Notes under the pieces: generated by a model
Seen by the model: the letters and a program-made list of their open reading frames with translations, nothing else
What the model was told of the DNA's origin: nothing
Databases searched by the model: none
Position numbers and translations under genes: made by a program
Origin: CAVQNQ01 sp964427655
Lineage (GTDB): Bacteria; Acidobacteriota; Terriglobia; Bryobacterales; Bryobacteraceae
Direction of reading: 5' to 3'
Length of the DNA: 21,771 nucleotides
Assembly (NCBI GenBank): GCA_964427655.1
Contig: CAYRWE010000062.1
Coordinates: 1-21,771, forward strand
Shown: piece by piece, positions 1 through 8,610 of the stretch
Layout: every line of letters begins with the position of its first letter
How positions within the stretch are numbered: position 1 is the first letter of the stretch

Positions 1-1855
1 TGTCGCCCAGGCGGTCCTGCTTGGGCCGCACGATGCCCTCCACCACCGGGTCCACCGCTTCCAGATGGCTCGGATTCGGCGAGACGGAAACCACGATCTC
101 GCGGCCGTTCTCGGCCTTGCGCACTCCGGTCGCGCCCAGGTGATACTTGACGTCGCCGGAGCCCTGCGTGCTGGCCGGGTCCAGCTCCCCCTCGAATTCC
201 GAGAAGATCTGCTTGACGTCTTTGCCCAGTAGGTTGGCCAGAATATTCAAGCGGCCGCGGTGCGACAGGCCGACCACAAGCTCGTGCACGTCGTTTCCTG
301 CGGCGCGCTCCAGAATCTCTTCCAGGATGGCCAGCGCCGTCTCGCCGCCCTCCAGCGCGAAGCGCTTCTGCCCCACGAACCGGGAGTGCAGGAAATGTTC
401 GAACTCTTCGCCGGCCACCAGGTTGCGCAGGATGCGGCGGCGCGTCTCCGGCGCCAGCGCCCAGTTGTTGGCCTCCGGCTCCATGCGCTGCTGCAGCCAG
501 CGCTTCTGCTCCGGCACCTGGATGTTCATGTACTCGCAGCCGATTTTGCCGCAATAGGTCTGCCGCAGGGTATCCAGAATCTCGCGCAGCGTGGCCGCCG
601 GCTTGGGACCGCCCTCGTTTCCGGGTGCGCGCCCGGCATCGCCCAGGCTGCCGGTGAGGAACTCGCGATCCAGGTCCCATATGGTGAGGCCATAGGTCTC
701 CGGATCCAGTTCCGGGTGATAGCTGGGCTCCGCGCCCAGCGGGTCGAGATCGGCGATCAAATGGCCGCGCACGCGGTAGGCGTTGATCAACTGGATGATG
801 CCGGCCTGCTTGGCGATTTCGGCGGTGCGCGCCGAAGTCCCCGGCAGCAGCGGCTTGCGGTCGGTCTCCCAGCGCACCGGCTGGTGCGGCATCGCCAGAT
901 TCGCGAAGATCTCTTCGTAGAAGCCGGTGCGGCCATCCAGCAGCGTTTGCAGTTTGCCCAGGAAGAGGCCGGATTCGGCGCCCTGGATGATGCGGTGATC
1001 GTAGGTGCAGGTGAGCGTCATCACCTTGCTGATGCCCAGGGTGGCGCGCGTCTCTTCGGCCGCTCCCCGGTATTCGGCCGGGTAATCGATGGCGCCCGTG
1101 GCGATAATGGCGCCCTGTCCCGGCATGAGCCGGGGACTCGAGGCCATGGTCCCCACCGTGCCGGGATTCGTCAGCGAGATGGTGGTGTCCTGGAAATCGG
1201 CGGTGGTGAGCTTTCCGGTGCGCGCGCGCGAAACCAGATCGTCGAAAGCCGCGACGTAAGCCTGGAAATCCAGGGCGCCGGCATTCTTGATATTCGGCAC
1301 CAGCAGCGCGCGGCTGCCGTCTTTGGCGGCCACGTCCACGGCGATTCCCAGGTTCACGCGCGTGCGCGCCACGCGGTACGGCTGGCCGTCCTTTTCGGCG
1401 TACGCGTAATTGAGCTTGGGAATCTCCGCCAGCGCTTTCACGATGGCCCAGCCGATCAGGTGCGTGTAGGAGACTTTGCCGCGGCCCAGCAGCGTGCGGT
1501 GCTGATTGATGATGCGACGGTTCTCGTCCATCACCTTGACCGCGAAAGTGCGCTGCGACGACGCCAGCGGGATGGACAGGCTGGCGCTCATGTTTCCGGC
1601 TATGCGCCCGGCCGTCCCGCGCAGTGGTTCGAGCTCCAGGTCCGCCGCGCCATCGCGCGCGGGCGCAGCGGCTGCCGGCGTAGCGGCCGCCGGCGGAGGC
1701 GCCTCCGCGGCAGCGGGGGCCGGAGCGACGCCGTGGGCTTCAAATAGATCCCGCCAGCGCTCATCCACCGCCGAACGGTCGCGCAGATACTGACCGTAAA
1801 TTTCGTCTTCGAGCCAGCTATTGATCCCCAGTTCCGATTCGGATTTCAAGGCCAT
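1..1855 (-). CDS. kgd: Multifunctional 2-oxoglutarate metabolism enzyme (Kgd/SucA with fused E2 domain), N-terminal part
   Basis: Decarboxylates 2-oxoglutarate in the TCA cycle; in Kgd-type proteins an E2 succinyltransferase domain is fused in front of the thiamine-dependent E1. I translated about 618 residues from ATG at 1855 to the window edge. Residues 1-45 form the E1o-type N-terminal segment (INSWLEDEIYGQYL). An Ala/Pro-rich linker follows, then an E2 acyltransferase domain with the catalytic-type motif TYDHRIIQGAESG. After that begins the E1 region (VRGHLIADLDPLG, ALEGGETALA, GLSHRGRLNILANLLGK). The TPP-binding core and the C-terminus lie outside the window. No strong ribosome binding site precedes the ATG; GGGAG lies about 14 nt upstream. 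The next in-frame ATG upstream is followed directly by a stop. The upstream gene runs the same way with a 76 nt gap. Family assignment is firm; whether it works mainly as decarboxylase, dehydrogenase E1 or carboligase is not decidable here. Confidence 0.93.
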   Translation of the reverse strand, partial: MALKSESELGINSWLEDEIYGQYLRDRSAVDERWRDLFEAHGVAPAPAAAEAPPPAAATPAAAAPARDGAADLELEPLRGTAGRIAGNMSASLSIPLASSQRTFAVKVMDENRRIINQHRTLLGRGKVSYTHLIGWAIVKALAEIPKLNYAYAEKDGQPYRVARTRVNLGIAVDVAAKDGSRALLVPNIKNAGALDFQAYVAAFDDLVSRARTGKLTTADFQDTTISLTNPGTVGTMASSPRLMPGQGAIIATGAIDYPAEYRGAAEETRATLGISKVMTLTCTYDHRIIQGAESGLFLGKLQTLLDGRTGFYEEIFANLAMPHQPVRWETDRKPLLPGTSARTAEIAKQAGIIQLINAYRVRGHLIADLDPLGAEPSYHPELDPETYGLTIWDLDREFLTGSLGDAGRAPGNEGGPKPAATLREILDTLRQTYCGKIGCEYMNIQVPEQKRWLQQRMEPEANNWALAPETRRRILRNLVAGEEFEHFLHSRFVGQKRFALEGGETALAILEEILERAAGNDVHELVVGLSHRGRLNILANLLGKDVKQIFSEFEGELDPASTQGSGDVKYHLGATGVRKAENGREIVVSVSPNPSHLEAVDPVVEGIVRPKQDRLGD

Positions 1856-1931
1856 GGAGGGAAGTTGCTTTCTCCCTACATGATAGCGTGAGGGTCCGGC
1901 GCTTGTGCGCCCGATTTCGGCGGCCGCCCGG

Positions 1932-2759
1932 TTACTTCAGCGCCACCGTAATGGGGATGACTTCGCCGCTCTGCTCGATGGCCACCTGGACCACCCCCTC
2001 TTTGGCACCTTTCGTGGCACGCAGCGTCAGGGTCTGCTTCCCATTGGGGGTGATATCGACGGATTGAGGTTCGACCGTGATGCCCTCGGGCTTGATCATT
2101 ACCTTCAGGGTCATCGGCCCCAGCGAACTGTTGGCAAAGGTGACTTGCGCGGAATGGCCGGATTTCAGGGTTACCGAGTTCGCATCGGCCTTGACTTTGT
2201 TCTTCACCAGGCTGGCGATGTCCATTGGTGGGCCGGGCGCTCCGACCATCCCCGGCACGGCCGGCATTCCGGGCGGAACGGGCGGCGCCTCACCCGGCTT
2301 GGCGCCCGGCGCCTGAGTGATGTCCCCCCAAGGCAGGCGTATCGGCGCGCTCTGATCTTCGTACCAGACCCACAGCCCGTTCTCCAGCTTCCAGGTGCTG
2401 GGCGTTAAACCCCGCACCGTCACGTTGGGCGGGAAGCCCGGGGCGTTGAAGTAACGCTCTACCCAGATCATGGCCTTGGCCTTGCTGAAATCGTCGTTGT
2501 AATCGATGTGATCGATCATGATGCTCTTGTACTGCGGCTTGGTAATCGTGTAAAACCAATCCTTGGTATCTTCGGCGATGAAAGCCTCCGATTTGCGGTA
2601 TTGCCCCTGGATCTGCAAATCGTAAAACTGTTTCATGCGTTCGCGCAAAGCCTGGTCCACCTCGGGCGGAGCCGTCTTGGCGGGCGCTTTTTCCGGTGCC
2701 TGCGCCAGGGCCGCGGCGGCGATCAAGGTGAAGAGTGAGAGACGGAACATTGATTCCAT
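1932..2759 (-). CDS. Secreted protein of unknown function with C-terminal Ig-like (BACON-like) domain
   Basis: A 275-residue exported protein that I cannot assign to a named family. The chosen start (MESMFRLSLF) is followed by a hydrophobic stretch, LFTLIAAAALAQA, that reads as a Sec signal peptide; a second ATG three codons later (2750) would serve equally well. Starting at 2840 instead would bury the signal. The mature part has an N-terminal alpha/beta region to about residue 150 with many aromatic residues (DWFYTIT, WKLENGLWVWYEDQ), like a domain scoring a substrate or modelling a stress protein. A Pro/Gly-rich linker follows around residues 155-180. The last 80 or so residues alternate beta-strand patterns (ITVEPQSVDITPNGKQTLTL) like a BACON or other Ig-like fold. 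It lies 76 nt upstream of kgd on the same strand, but nothing shows a functional link. Presumed periplasmic or outer-surface location. Confidence 0.8.
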   Translation of the reverse strand: MESMFRLSLFTLIAAAALAQAPEKAPAKTAPPEVDQALRERMKQFYDLQIQGQYRKSEAFIAEDTKDWFYTITKPQYKSIMIDHIDYNDDFSKAKAMIWVERYFNAPGFPPNVTVRGLTPSTWKLENGLWVWYEDQSAPIRLPWGDITQAPGAKPGEAPPVPPGMPAVPGMVGAPGPPMDIASLVKNKVKADANSVTLKSGHSAQVTFANSSLGPMTLKVMIKPEGITVEPQSVDITPNGKQTLTLRATKGAKEGVVQVAIEQSGEVIPITVALK

Positions 2760-2834
2760 TTTAAGGTGTTGACGGGCCCGCTGGCGCGAAAGCCGGCCGG
2801 AGGTGCCCGCGAACCCGAAAAAGGTGCTGACTCT

Positions 2835-2883
2835 TAACATAAGGTAGGTGATTACCCCTAACGTAATAAGGTGGTAACCCTAT
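2835..2883. repeat. Two imperfect adjacent ~25 bp repeats in divergent intergenic region
   Basis: In the 178 nt between the divergent secreted-protein and HDOD genes, an AT-richer stretch holds two similar units. They start TAACATAAGGTAGGTGATTA at 2835 and TAACGTAATAAGGTGGTAAC at 2859. Each contains AAGGT, a second GGT and a run ending in ACCC(C)TA, and inverted GGTNA/TNACC elements are present within them. The adjacent tandem arrangement suggests an operator or a small dispersed repeat. No regulator is known, and I saw no third copy elsewhere in the window. Confidence 0.4.
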
Positions 2884-2937
2884 CAGAAATAAGGGCCCTC
2901 GAAGGCGAATCCGGTTTATCATTCGTACAGGTAGAGT

Positions 2938-3990
2938 ATGCGCCTGCCAAACGTCCTGCGTAACTGGCGTAACGCCAAGACAGTAGCGATAGCTTTTCAA
3001 AAACTTGAAAGCGGCCCGGTCGAGGAACCTCCGACTGACTGGGTAGGTGCGGCGCTCGAAGACGACACCGCCCCGCGAGGAGATCTAGAGAGTGGCCCGG
3101 CCGAGGGGACTCCGGCTAAATTGGTGGGCGCGGCGGTGGAAGGCGACACCGCCCCGCAAGATGAGGAACCGGGCGTCAAACTCGGGCGGCTGAGCCGGCT
3201 ACCGCCGTTTCGGCCCGTTATTCTCCAACTGCTTCGTTTCTTCGACCGCGAGAACCCCGAAATCGATGAGATCAGCCGGCTCGCGGATGCCGATCCCGCG
3301 CTGGTATCGGAGCTTCTCACCGTGGTCAACTCCGCCGTGTTCGCTCTCAAAGTCCCGGTAATCACTACATCGCATGCGATCAAGTTGCTGGGTCTGCGGC
3401 GCACCCAGGCGGCGGTCGCTACCCTCGCAGTCCGGGCCATGGTCTCCGGTGCGCCCAGAACCGCGACCGTCCGGCGTTTTTGGACGCACAACATCGCCAC
3501 GGCGGTTCTGGCCCGCGATCTCGCGCCGCTGTTTCGTATCGAAGGCGGTCTGGCGTATACGGCGGCCCTGTTGCACGACCTCGGACGGATGGGTCTTTTG
3601 GCCGCATATCCGGAAGAGTACTCGGCTTTTTCGCAGCGAGTCTACGAGAGCGCAGCCGAAATCGTCGAGCGGGAGCGCGAGTCGTTTCCGATGGATCATT
3701 GCAATGCGGGCGCAAGGCTGGCGGAGGCATGGAAGATCCCCGCGCCGCTCGCGCAGGCGATACCGGATCATCATCAACCGCCCGAGGGCAGCGATGTGAG
3801 ATTTCTGGTTCAGCTTAGCTGCCGGCTCGCGGACAACCTGATGTTCAAGAGCATCCTCGATCAAAGCAACGCCAAACCCGCCGAGACCATCGCCCAGTTC
3901 GCGCCCGCCGCCATCCAGGAAGCACTGGTGGCGCGGGTATCCGAAGCGGAGGACCAGATCCTGCAGGCCGTCCGCACGCTGGACTATTAG
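2938..3990 (+). CDS. HDOD-domain signalling protein
   Basis: A 350-residue cytoplasmic protein with an HDOD domain from about residue 82 to the end. HDOD proteins are HD-related helical domains found in bacterial signalling and often linked to c-di-GMP or stress control; their biochemistry is mostly unknown. The core is recognisable: LPPFRPVILQLLRFF, DADPALVSELLTVVNSAVF, SHAIKLLGLRRTQ, then LLHDLGRMG with the HD pair at 213-214. Other potential metal ligands remain: H184, H254, H278/H279 and D299 (RLADN). Residues 1-22 are basic, and residues 23-76 are an acidic, low-complexity segment made of two copies of a 27-residue unit. The start is ATG after AGGTAGAG at 2929-2936, a reasonable ribosome binding site. 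The aminotransferase gene follows 27 nt downstream and may be co-transcribed. There is no receiver or GGDEF/EAL domain, so the output partner is unknown. Confidence 0.9.
   Translation: MRLPNVLRNWRNAKTVAIAFQKLESGPVEEPPTDWVGAALEDDTAPRGDLESGPAEGTPAKLVGAAVEGDTAPQDEEPGVKLGRLSRLPPFRPVILQLLRFFDRENPEIDEISRLADADPALVSELLTVVNSAVFALKVPVITTSHAIKLLGLRRTQAAVATLAVRAMVSGAPRTATVRRFWTHNIATAVLARDLAPLFRIEGGLAYTAALLHDLGRMGLLAAYPEEYSAFSQRVYESAAEIVERERESFPMDHCNAGARLAEAWKIPAPLAQAIPDHHQPPEGSDVRFLVQLSCRLADNLMFKSILDQSNAKPAETIAQFAPAAIQEALVARVSEAEDQILQAVRTLDY
3004..3165 (+). repeat. Two tandem 81 bp units inside the HDOD gene
   Basis: Positions 3004-3084 and 3085-3165 encode two 27-residue units, both beginning LESGP and containing VGAA and DTAP; 16 of 27 residues agree. 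Many synonymous and non-synonymous differences separate the copies at DNA level, so the duplication is not recent. The units are acidic and Pro/Gly-rich and probably form a disordered linker before the HDOD domain. Confidence 0.85.
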
Positions 3991-4017
3991 CTGGAGAGCG
4001 GCCGGCCAGCCCGAGCC

Positions 4018-5382
4018 GTGAGCTATCATTTTCGTTTGGATTCGGAATCGTTGGATTCAGACATGCTCTTCCGCTTCTCCTCCTATGGCCGGGCTTCCAC
4101 TCAGCCGGCTCCCGTCAACCGCATGATGGCGGCCTTTGCCAGCGGTTTTCGCGACGGCATCGACATCAACCTGGGGGTCGGCTACGTCAACGAGAAAACC
4201 ATTCCCGCGGCGGCCCTGACCGAGGCGCTCGGCGCGGTGGCCGCGAACCCCGCCCGTTACCGGCAAGCCTTCAATTACGGCGGCGCTGATGGCTCCGCCA
4301 ACCTGATCGCCTCCCTCCGCCAATTCCTGACGCGCCTGCACATCGGCGGCCTGGATGAAGAGACCGTTGCGCGCCAGCGCCTGATCGTGGGCGCGTGCGG
4401 CGCGACCAGCATTTTGGACGCCCTCACCGACGTGCTCGAGCCGGGCATTGTAGTGGCCTCCGATCCGGCCTACTATATTTATCGTGAATGCCTGGAACGC
4501 AAGGGCTTCAAGGTGCTCGGCGTCCCCGAAGATGGAGAAGGCCCCGAGTTGGCGGCCCTCGAGCGTAAACTGGCGGCGCTGGGTGGTCGCGCGTCCGAAA
4601 TCGCCTTCTTCTACCTGGTGACGGTGAACAATCCCTCCGGCACTATGCTCTCGAATGCGCGCCGCCGGGCTTTGCTCGAAGTCGCTACGCGCCTCTCGCG
4701 GCGGTTGGGCCGCACGGTGCCGGTCTTCTATGACTTAGCCTACGAGCTGCTGCTGCACGATCCCGCCGCCGAACCGTTCCGCTCCGTGCTTCCCGAAGAC
4801 GAGCTGGGCATCGCCTACGAGATCGGCACGCTTTCGAAGATCTTGGCGCCCGCCATGCGCATGGGCTATCTGCTGGGGCCTCCCGGTCCCTTCATGGACG
4901 CCATGGTGCAGAAGACCTGCGACGCCGGATTCAGCGCGCCGCTGTTCGTGCAGGAAATGGCCAGCTACCTTCTCGATCATTGCATCGAGGACCAGTTGCG
5001 GGCCGTCAACGCCGCCTACCGCGAGAAGGCCGTGGCGGTGGGGCGAGGAATCGAGCGCAGCCTGGGGCCGTACCTCGCGGAGCGCCGCGGCGGCAGCGCC
5101 GGATTCTACTACTACCTGACGCTGACGGACGTGGAGACGCATCCCGCCTCGCCCTTCTTCCGCTACCTGACGCGCACCACCGGCCGCCCCGAGATCGACC
5201 GCGAGGGGGGCGAGATTCGCCCGCGCGTCATTTACATTCCTGGCGAATACTGCGTGCACCCCAGCGGCGATCTGGCCGAAACCGGCCGGCGCCAGATGCG
5301 CATCTCTTATGGATTCGAGGAGACCCCGCGCATTCTCCGCGCGCTCGAACTGATGCGCGAGGCCATTGAAAACGCGCGCTGA
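4018..5382 (+). CDS. PLP-dependent aminotransferase, class I/II (fold type I)
   Basis: A 454-residue cytosolic aminotransferase of the aspartate-aminotransferase superfamily. Visible hallmarks are NNPSG (204-208), the PLP-N1-binding aspartate in FYDLAYE (D239), the Schiff-base lysine in EIGTLSKILAPAMRMGY (K274), and a C-terminal arginine in QMRISYGF (R428) of the kind that binds the substrate carboxylate. The general form resembles the 2-aminoadipate/MocR-like branch, but the amino donor and acceptor cannot be read from sequence. The start is uncertain: GTG at 4018 gives the longest frame, while ATG at 4063 (MLFRFSSYGRA) removes 15 poorly ordered residues. Neither has a clear Shine-Dalgarno. 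The gene lies 27 nt after the HDOD gene on the same strand and ends 38 nt from the convergent cytochrome operon. Confidence 0.92.
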   Translation: MSYHFRLDSESLDSDMLFRFSSYGRASTQPAPVNRMMAAFASGFRDGIDINLGVGYVNEKTIPAAALTEALGAVAANPARYRQAFNYGGADGSANLIASLRQFLTRLHIGGLDEETVARQRLIVGACGATSILDALTDVLEPGIVVASDPAYYIYRECLERKGFKVLGVPEDGEGPELAALERKLAALGGRASEIAFFYLVTVNNPSGTMLSNARRRALLEVATRLSRRLGRTVPVFYDLAYELLLHDPAAEPFRSVLPEDELGIAYEIGTLSKILAPAMRMGYLLGPPGPFMDAMVQKTCDAGFSAPLFVQEMASYLLDHCIEDQLRAVNAAYREKAVAVGRGIERSLGPYLAERRGGSAGFYYYLTLTDVETHPASPFFRYLTRTTGRPEIDREGGEIRPRVIYIPGEYCVHPSGDLAETGRRQMRISYGFEETPRILRALELMREAIENAR

Positions 5383-5420
5383 GGCCGCCCGGCACAGCGG
5401 CAAACTCCGGGTAGGTACTT

Positions 5421-6878
5421 CTACCGCAGTTCCGGCGCGCGGGCTTCGGTGATGCCCAAGTCCGTCAGCACCTTGGGATTGGCTTCGTCCATGGCCAACA
5501 GGTTGTGGCAGGCGTTGCAGTCCTGGGTGATCGAGGCGCCGCCCTGCGCTGCGTGGCTCCCGTCGTGGCAGCGGAAGCAGCCCGGAAAATCGGTGTGCCC
5601 GATGTTGTTCGGGTAGCGGCCCCAGGTCACGTGCATGGCGGGGAAAATGTTGCGGTCGTAGATATTCACCAGCTCCCTGGCGGAAGCCTGGACCTCGCTC
5701 TGGTGCTGGCCCCACGCGGCCGGGTAGCTATCCCGGTAGTATTTGGCGAAAGCCTCGGGGATGCGCAAGGCAGCCTCCTCGCGCGTGGCGTAGGCGGCCT
5801 TCAAAAGCTCCACGCTCTTCTTCTTGGCAAACGGCAGGGCGTGCGAAATCAGGCCGGAGTTCATGGCGCGGTCCACGGCCCGCTCGGGAAGGTCGTAGGT
5901 GTGCGACGGCCGGTTATGGCAATCCATGCAGTCCATTTCGCGCTCGGGAAGGTTCCCTGTCTTGGCGTCCGCCACGGCGAAGACTTTGCTCTTGCCATCG
6001 GGCGAGTTGTACTCCACCCACGGAATGTTCTGGCGCGCCTCGTCGGAATGGCGATAGCGGATGTGCACGCCCGGCCCCAGGTGCGTTCCGTGGATCCCGA
6101 TGCCGTTGTTGCCGCCGCCGATCTTCATCAGCAGCACCGTCTTGGTCTCGCTATTGGCTTCGTCGTCGGCGAATTTCGAGATCACCCGCACGCGGTCCTC
6201 GCCGTACTTCTGCGGCCAGTGGCACGCTTCGCAGGTTTCGCGCGCCGGCCGCAGGTTGTGGACGGGCGTGGGAATGGGACGCGGATACGTGTTGAAGGTG
6301 ACCGCGAAAACCTGGCCCACCCCCGAGAGCTTGCTGCGCACGAACCACGAGGCGCCCGGCCCGATATGGCATTTCACGCATTCCACGCGCGAGTGCGGCG
6401 AGCCCTGATAGGCCGTATACTCCGGCTGCATCACGGTGTGGCAGGTCTGCCCGCAGAACGTCACCGAATCCATGTAGTTCACCGCGCCATAGCTGAGCTG
6501 GCTGGCGATCCCAATGTTGATCGCGGTCGTGAACAGGATGAAGTACACCAGCCGGCGCAGGTCCGGGTTGCTCCAGCGCGGCGACGGGAAATTGGCCGGA
6601 TAGAGGCCCGCTTGCCCTTCGCGCTTGTGTTTCAGCCAGATTCCCAAAGGAATCAGGGCCAAGCCCGCGAAGAAGGGCGCCGGCAGCACCAGGAAGGCCA
6701 GAATTCCGATGTAAGGGTTTTCGGTTTCGCCGCGCAGCGTGATGGGCAGCAGGAACAACCAGAAGACCGTGGCCGTGGTCACCAGCACCACGCCCAGCAG
6801 GCTCATCCAGTTATTGGAGAGGTGTATGACCGGGGATAGCCACCCTCGGCCGGTGCGGTCGGCATTGTTCGGAGTCAT
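5421..6878 (-). CDS. NapC/NirT-like membrane hexahaem c-type cytochrome (ImcH-like architecture)
   Basis: A 485-residue inner-membrane cytochrome probably passing electrons from the quinol pool to periplasmic carriers. Three hydrophobic segments (about 25-47, 56-82 and 109-129) precede a periplasmic haem domain. I count six haem-binding motifs: CGQTCH (142-147, an unusual CX3CH), CVKCH (167), CEACH (216), CMDCH (317), CFRCH (434) and CNACH (454). The layout of N-terminal membrane helices, NapC/NirT-type haem region and about 490 residues resembles ImcH of Geobacter, an inner-membrane cytochrome used with high-potential extracellular acceptors; the functional parallel is inference. ATG at 6878 follows GAAGAG, and the gene begins 9 nt after the stop of the nine-haem cytochrome gene, so the two are surely co-transcribed. 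No reductase or outer-membrane conduit gene is in the window. Confidence 0.92.
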   Translation of the reverse strand: MTPNNADRTGRGWLSPVIHLSNNWMSLLGVVLVTTATVFWLFLLPITLRGETENPYIGILAFLVLPAPFFAGLALIPLGIWLKHKREGQAGLYPANFPSPRWSNPDLRRLVYFILFTTAINIGIASQLSYGAVNYMDSVTFCGQTCHTVMQPEYTAYQGSPHSRVECVKCHIGPGASWFVRSKLSGVGQVFAVTFNTYPRPIPTPVHNLRPARETCEACHWPQKYGEDRVRVISKFADDEANSETKTVLLMKIGGGNNGIGIHGTHLGPGVHIRYRHSDEARQNIPWVEYNSPDGKSKVFAVADAKTGNLPEREMDCMDCHNRPSHTYDLPERAVDRAMNSGLISHALPFAKKKSVELLKAAYATREEAALRIPEAFAKYYRDSYPAAWGQHQSEVQASARELVNIYDRNIFPAMHVTWGRYPNNIGHTDFPGCFRCHDGSHAAQGGASITQDCNACHNLLAMDEANPKVLTDLGITEARAPELR

Positions 6879-6887
6879 GCTCTTCGG

Positions 6888-8606
6888 TCAGTCTCCCACA
6901 CCTCCGGCCTGGCTCGCGGGGCTTCTGGCGGGCGGCTCGGGGGCCGGCTCTTCCTTCTTCGGGCTGCGCCCGGTCAGGAAGGCGGTGTTCAGCGGGTAAA
7001 TATCGGGGTCGAAGATCACCCCGTAGAAGTGCCAAACCACAATCGCCAGGGTGGCCAGCAGGGCCTCGTAGAAGTGCACGGAGGTGGCCACGTCCAGCCA
7101 CACCTTGGGCAGGAATCGCATGGCCAGGTTGTTGGCCCAAAGCAGCAGGCCGGTCGCGGCCATGATTACCGCGCCCCAGACCACCGCCCAATATTCGGCC
7201 TTCTCCACGTAGCTGTGCGGCGAACGTCCCGGCGGGTTCTCGCCCAGCCCCAGGTTGTAGGCGAAATTGGCGAGCGCCTCGCGCGGATCGTTCACCGTGG
7301 GCAGCATCTCTTTCCAGTGCGCGCGCAGCTTGCGGCTGACGATGAGCGAAACCAGGTGCGTCAGGCTGACGGCGATGAACACACACGCCGCCGCGCGATG
7401 CACCAGGCTGCGTACCATGTGGGTGCCTTCCATCAGCAGCAGCGGCCGCGCCCACCACTGGTCCGGATATTTCAGCGCGAAGCCGGTCCACACCAGGGTG
7501 ATGAAGGAAGTCGCCAGCAGCGCGTGTTGCACGCGCTCGAAGGGCAGCATGCGCAGGCCGGCGTGCCCGTGCAATCCGGCCGGCCGGACCGCTCGGACCG
7601 CGGCTCCGCGCGGGAAGCGCAGGCGCAGGAGCTTGCGCAGCCAGTCGCCGAAGTTGTGCACGAACATCAGCCCGATGGTTACCGGAATCAGCAGCAGGTA
7701 GAACTGGCGCACCCATCTCAGCGCGGGGGCCTCGGAGCCGCCCTCCACCACGTGCACCTGGCTGATGGCGAAACGGGTGCCCGCTCCGGGGTGGCATTTG
7801 CCGCAAGTGGCCGGCAGGTTCTTGGGATTGATGGTCGACTTAGGATCCGACGACGCCAGGATGTTGTGCACGCCGTGGCAGCTCGCACAATTGGCCACCG
7901 TCTGCGAGCCGGCCTTGGCGGCCAGCCCATGATAGGAAGAGTCGAAGCTAACCAGCCGGTCCGAGGGCATGCCGAACCGGCGCGTCAGCCGCACGTCGCC
8001 GTGGCAGCTCCCGCAGGTGTCGCGGATGTTCATGGCGTTCACCGGGGAGGCTTCGTTGGTATGCTTGATGATCTTGTGCTCACCGTGGCAGTCCGTGCAC
8101 AGGGGCGCCTGGGGGACACCGCGCGCCATGGCCTGTCCGTGCACGCTGGCCCGGTACTGCTCCGCCACCGCGGTGTGGCACATGCCGCAGGTATCCGGAA
8201 CGGCGGTTCGAAATTCCTGGGATTTGGGGGGCAGCAGCTCATGGGCGCTGCCGTGGCACATCGCGCAATCGGGCGCGCCCTCGTTGCCAGCCTTGCGCGC
8301 CAGGCCGTGCACGCCGCTGGCGTAATCGCCGGCCTGATCCTCGTGGCAGCCGGTGCAGACGGGCTTGGGTATGCCCGCCGGGTGCGGATATTTCTCGTGG
8401 GATTCGTGGCAGGTGTCGCAGGAAAGGCCGGCGTGGGCGCTCTTGGGCAGCTTCTGCGCCTGCTCGTGGCACGCCGCGCAATCGGTCTTGGCCTTGGCCG
8501 GAGCCGCGGCTTCCGCATGGAGGCCTGCGCCGGCCGCCGCCAACCATAGCCCTAGAAGCGCGGAACCGAGCCTCGGGGCCATAGAGAAAAATGCCCGGTT
8601 CCGCAT
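6888..8606 (-). CDS. Nine-haem c-type cytochrome fused to b-type membrane cytochrome (CbcL-like architecture)
   Basis: A 572-residue protein with a signal peptide (about 10-33), a periplasmic multihaem domain and a C-terminal diheme cytochrome-b561/FdnI-like membrane domain. Nine CXXCH motifs start at residues 43, 63, 84, 114, 140, 170, 198, 240 and 268. Five hydrophobic helices follow (about 301-318, 360-378, 403-424, 472-490 and 512-530), with candidate haem-b histidines H317, H361, H403, H417, H511 and H526. The same order, nine c haems then an integral b-type cytochrome, is known in Geobacter CbcL, an inner-membrane quinol oxidase for low-potential extracellular acceptors. Function by analogy only. 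The start ATG at 8606 is 4 nt after the upstream stop, so translation is probably coupled; an alternative ATG at 8582 still leaves the signal peptide. The C-terminal 25 residues are a Pro/Ala-rich tail. Confidence 0.92.
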   Translation of the reverse strand: MRNRAFFSMAPRLGSALLGLWLAAAGAGLHAEAAAPAKAKTDCAACHEQAQKLPKSAHAGLSCDTCHESHEKYPHPAGIPKPVCTGCHEDQAGDYASGVHGLARKAGNEGAPDCAMCHGSAHELLPPKSQEFRTAVPDTCGMCHTAVAEQYRASVHGQAMARGVPQAPLCTDCHGEHKIIKHTNEASPVNAMNIRDTCGSCHGDVRLTRRFGMPSDRLVSFDSSYHGLAAKAGSQTVANCASCHGVHNILASSDPKSTINPKNLPATCGKCHPGAGTRFAISQVHVVEGGSEAPALRWVRQFYLLLIPVTIGLMFVHNFGDWLRKLLRLRFPRGAAVRAVRPAGLHGHAGLRMLPFERVQHALLATSFITLVWTGFALKYPDQWWARPLLLMEGTHMVRSLVHRAAACVFIAVSLTHLVSLIVSRKLRAHWKEMLPTVNDPREALANFAYNLGLGENPPGRSPHSYVEKAEYWAVVWGAVIMAATGLLLWANNLAMRFLPKVWLDVATSVHFYEALLATLAIVVWHFYGVIFDPDIYPLNTAFLTGRSPKKEEPAPEPPARSPASQAGGVGD

Positions 8607-8610
8607 ATAG

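Noticed and set aside
260..1747. Long plus-strand open frame of 495 codons
   Set aside because: It is antisense to kgd, whose minus-strand translation matches the family throughout. The plus-strand product is Arg/Gly/Ala-rich with no domain.
5505..8549. Long plus-strand open frames opposite the cytochrome operon
   Set aside because: Antisense artefacts of GC-rich DNA; the minus strand has 15 haem motifs, membrane helices and proper start sites.
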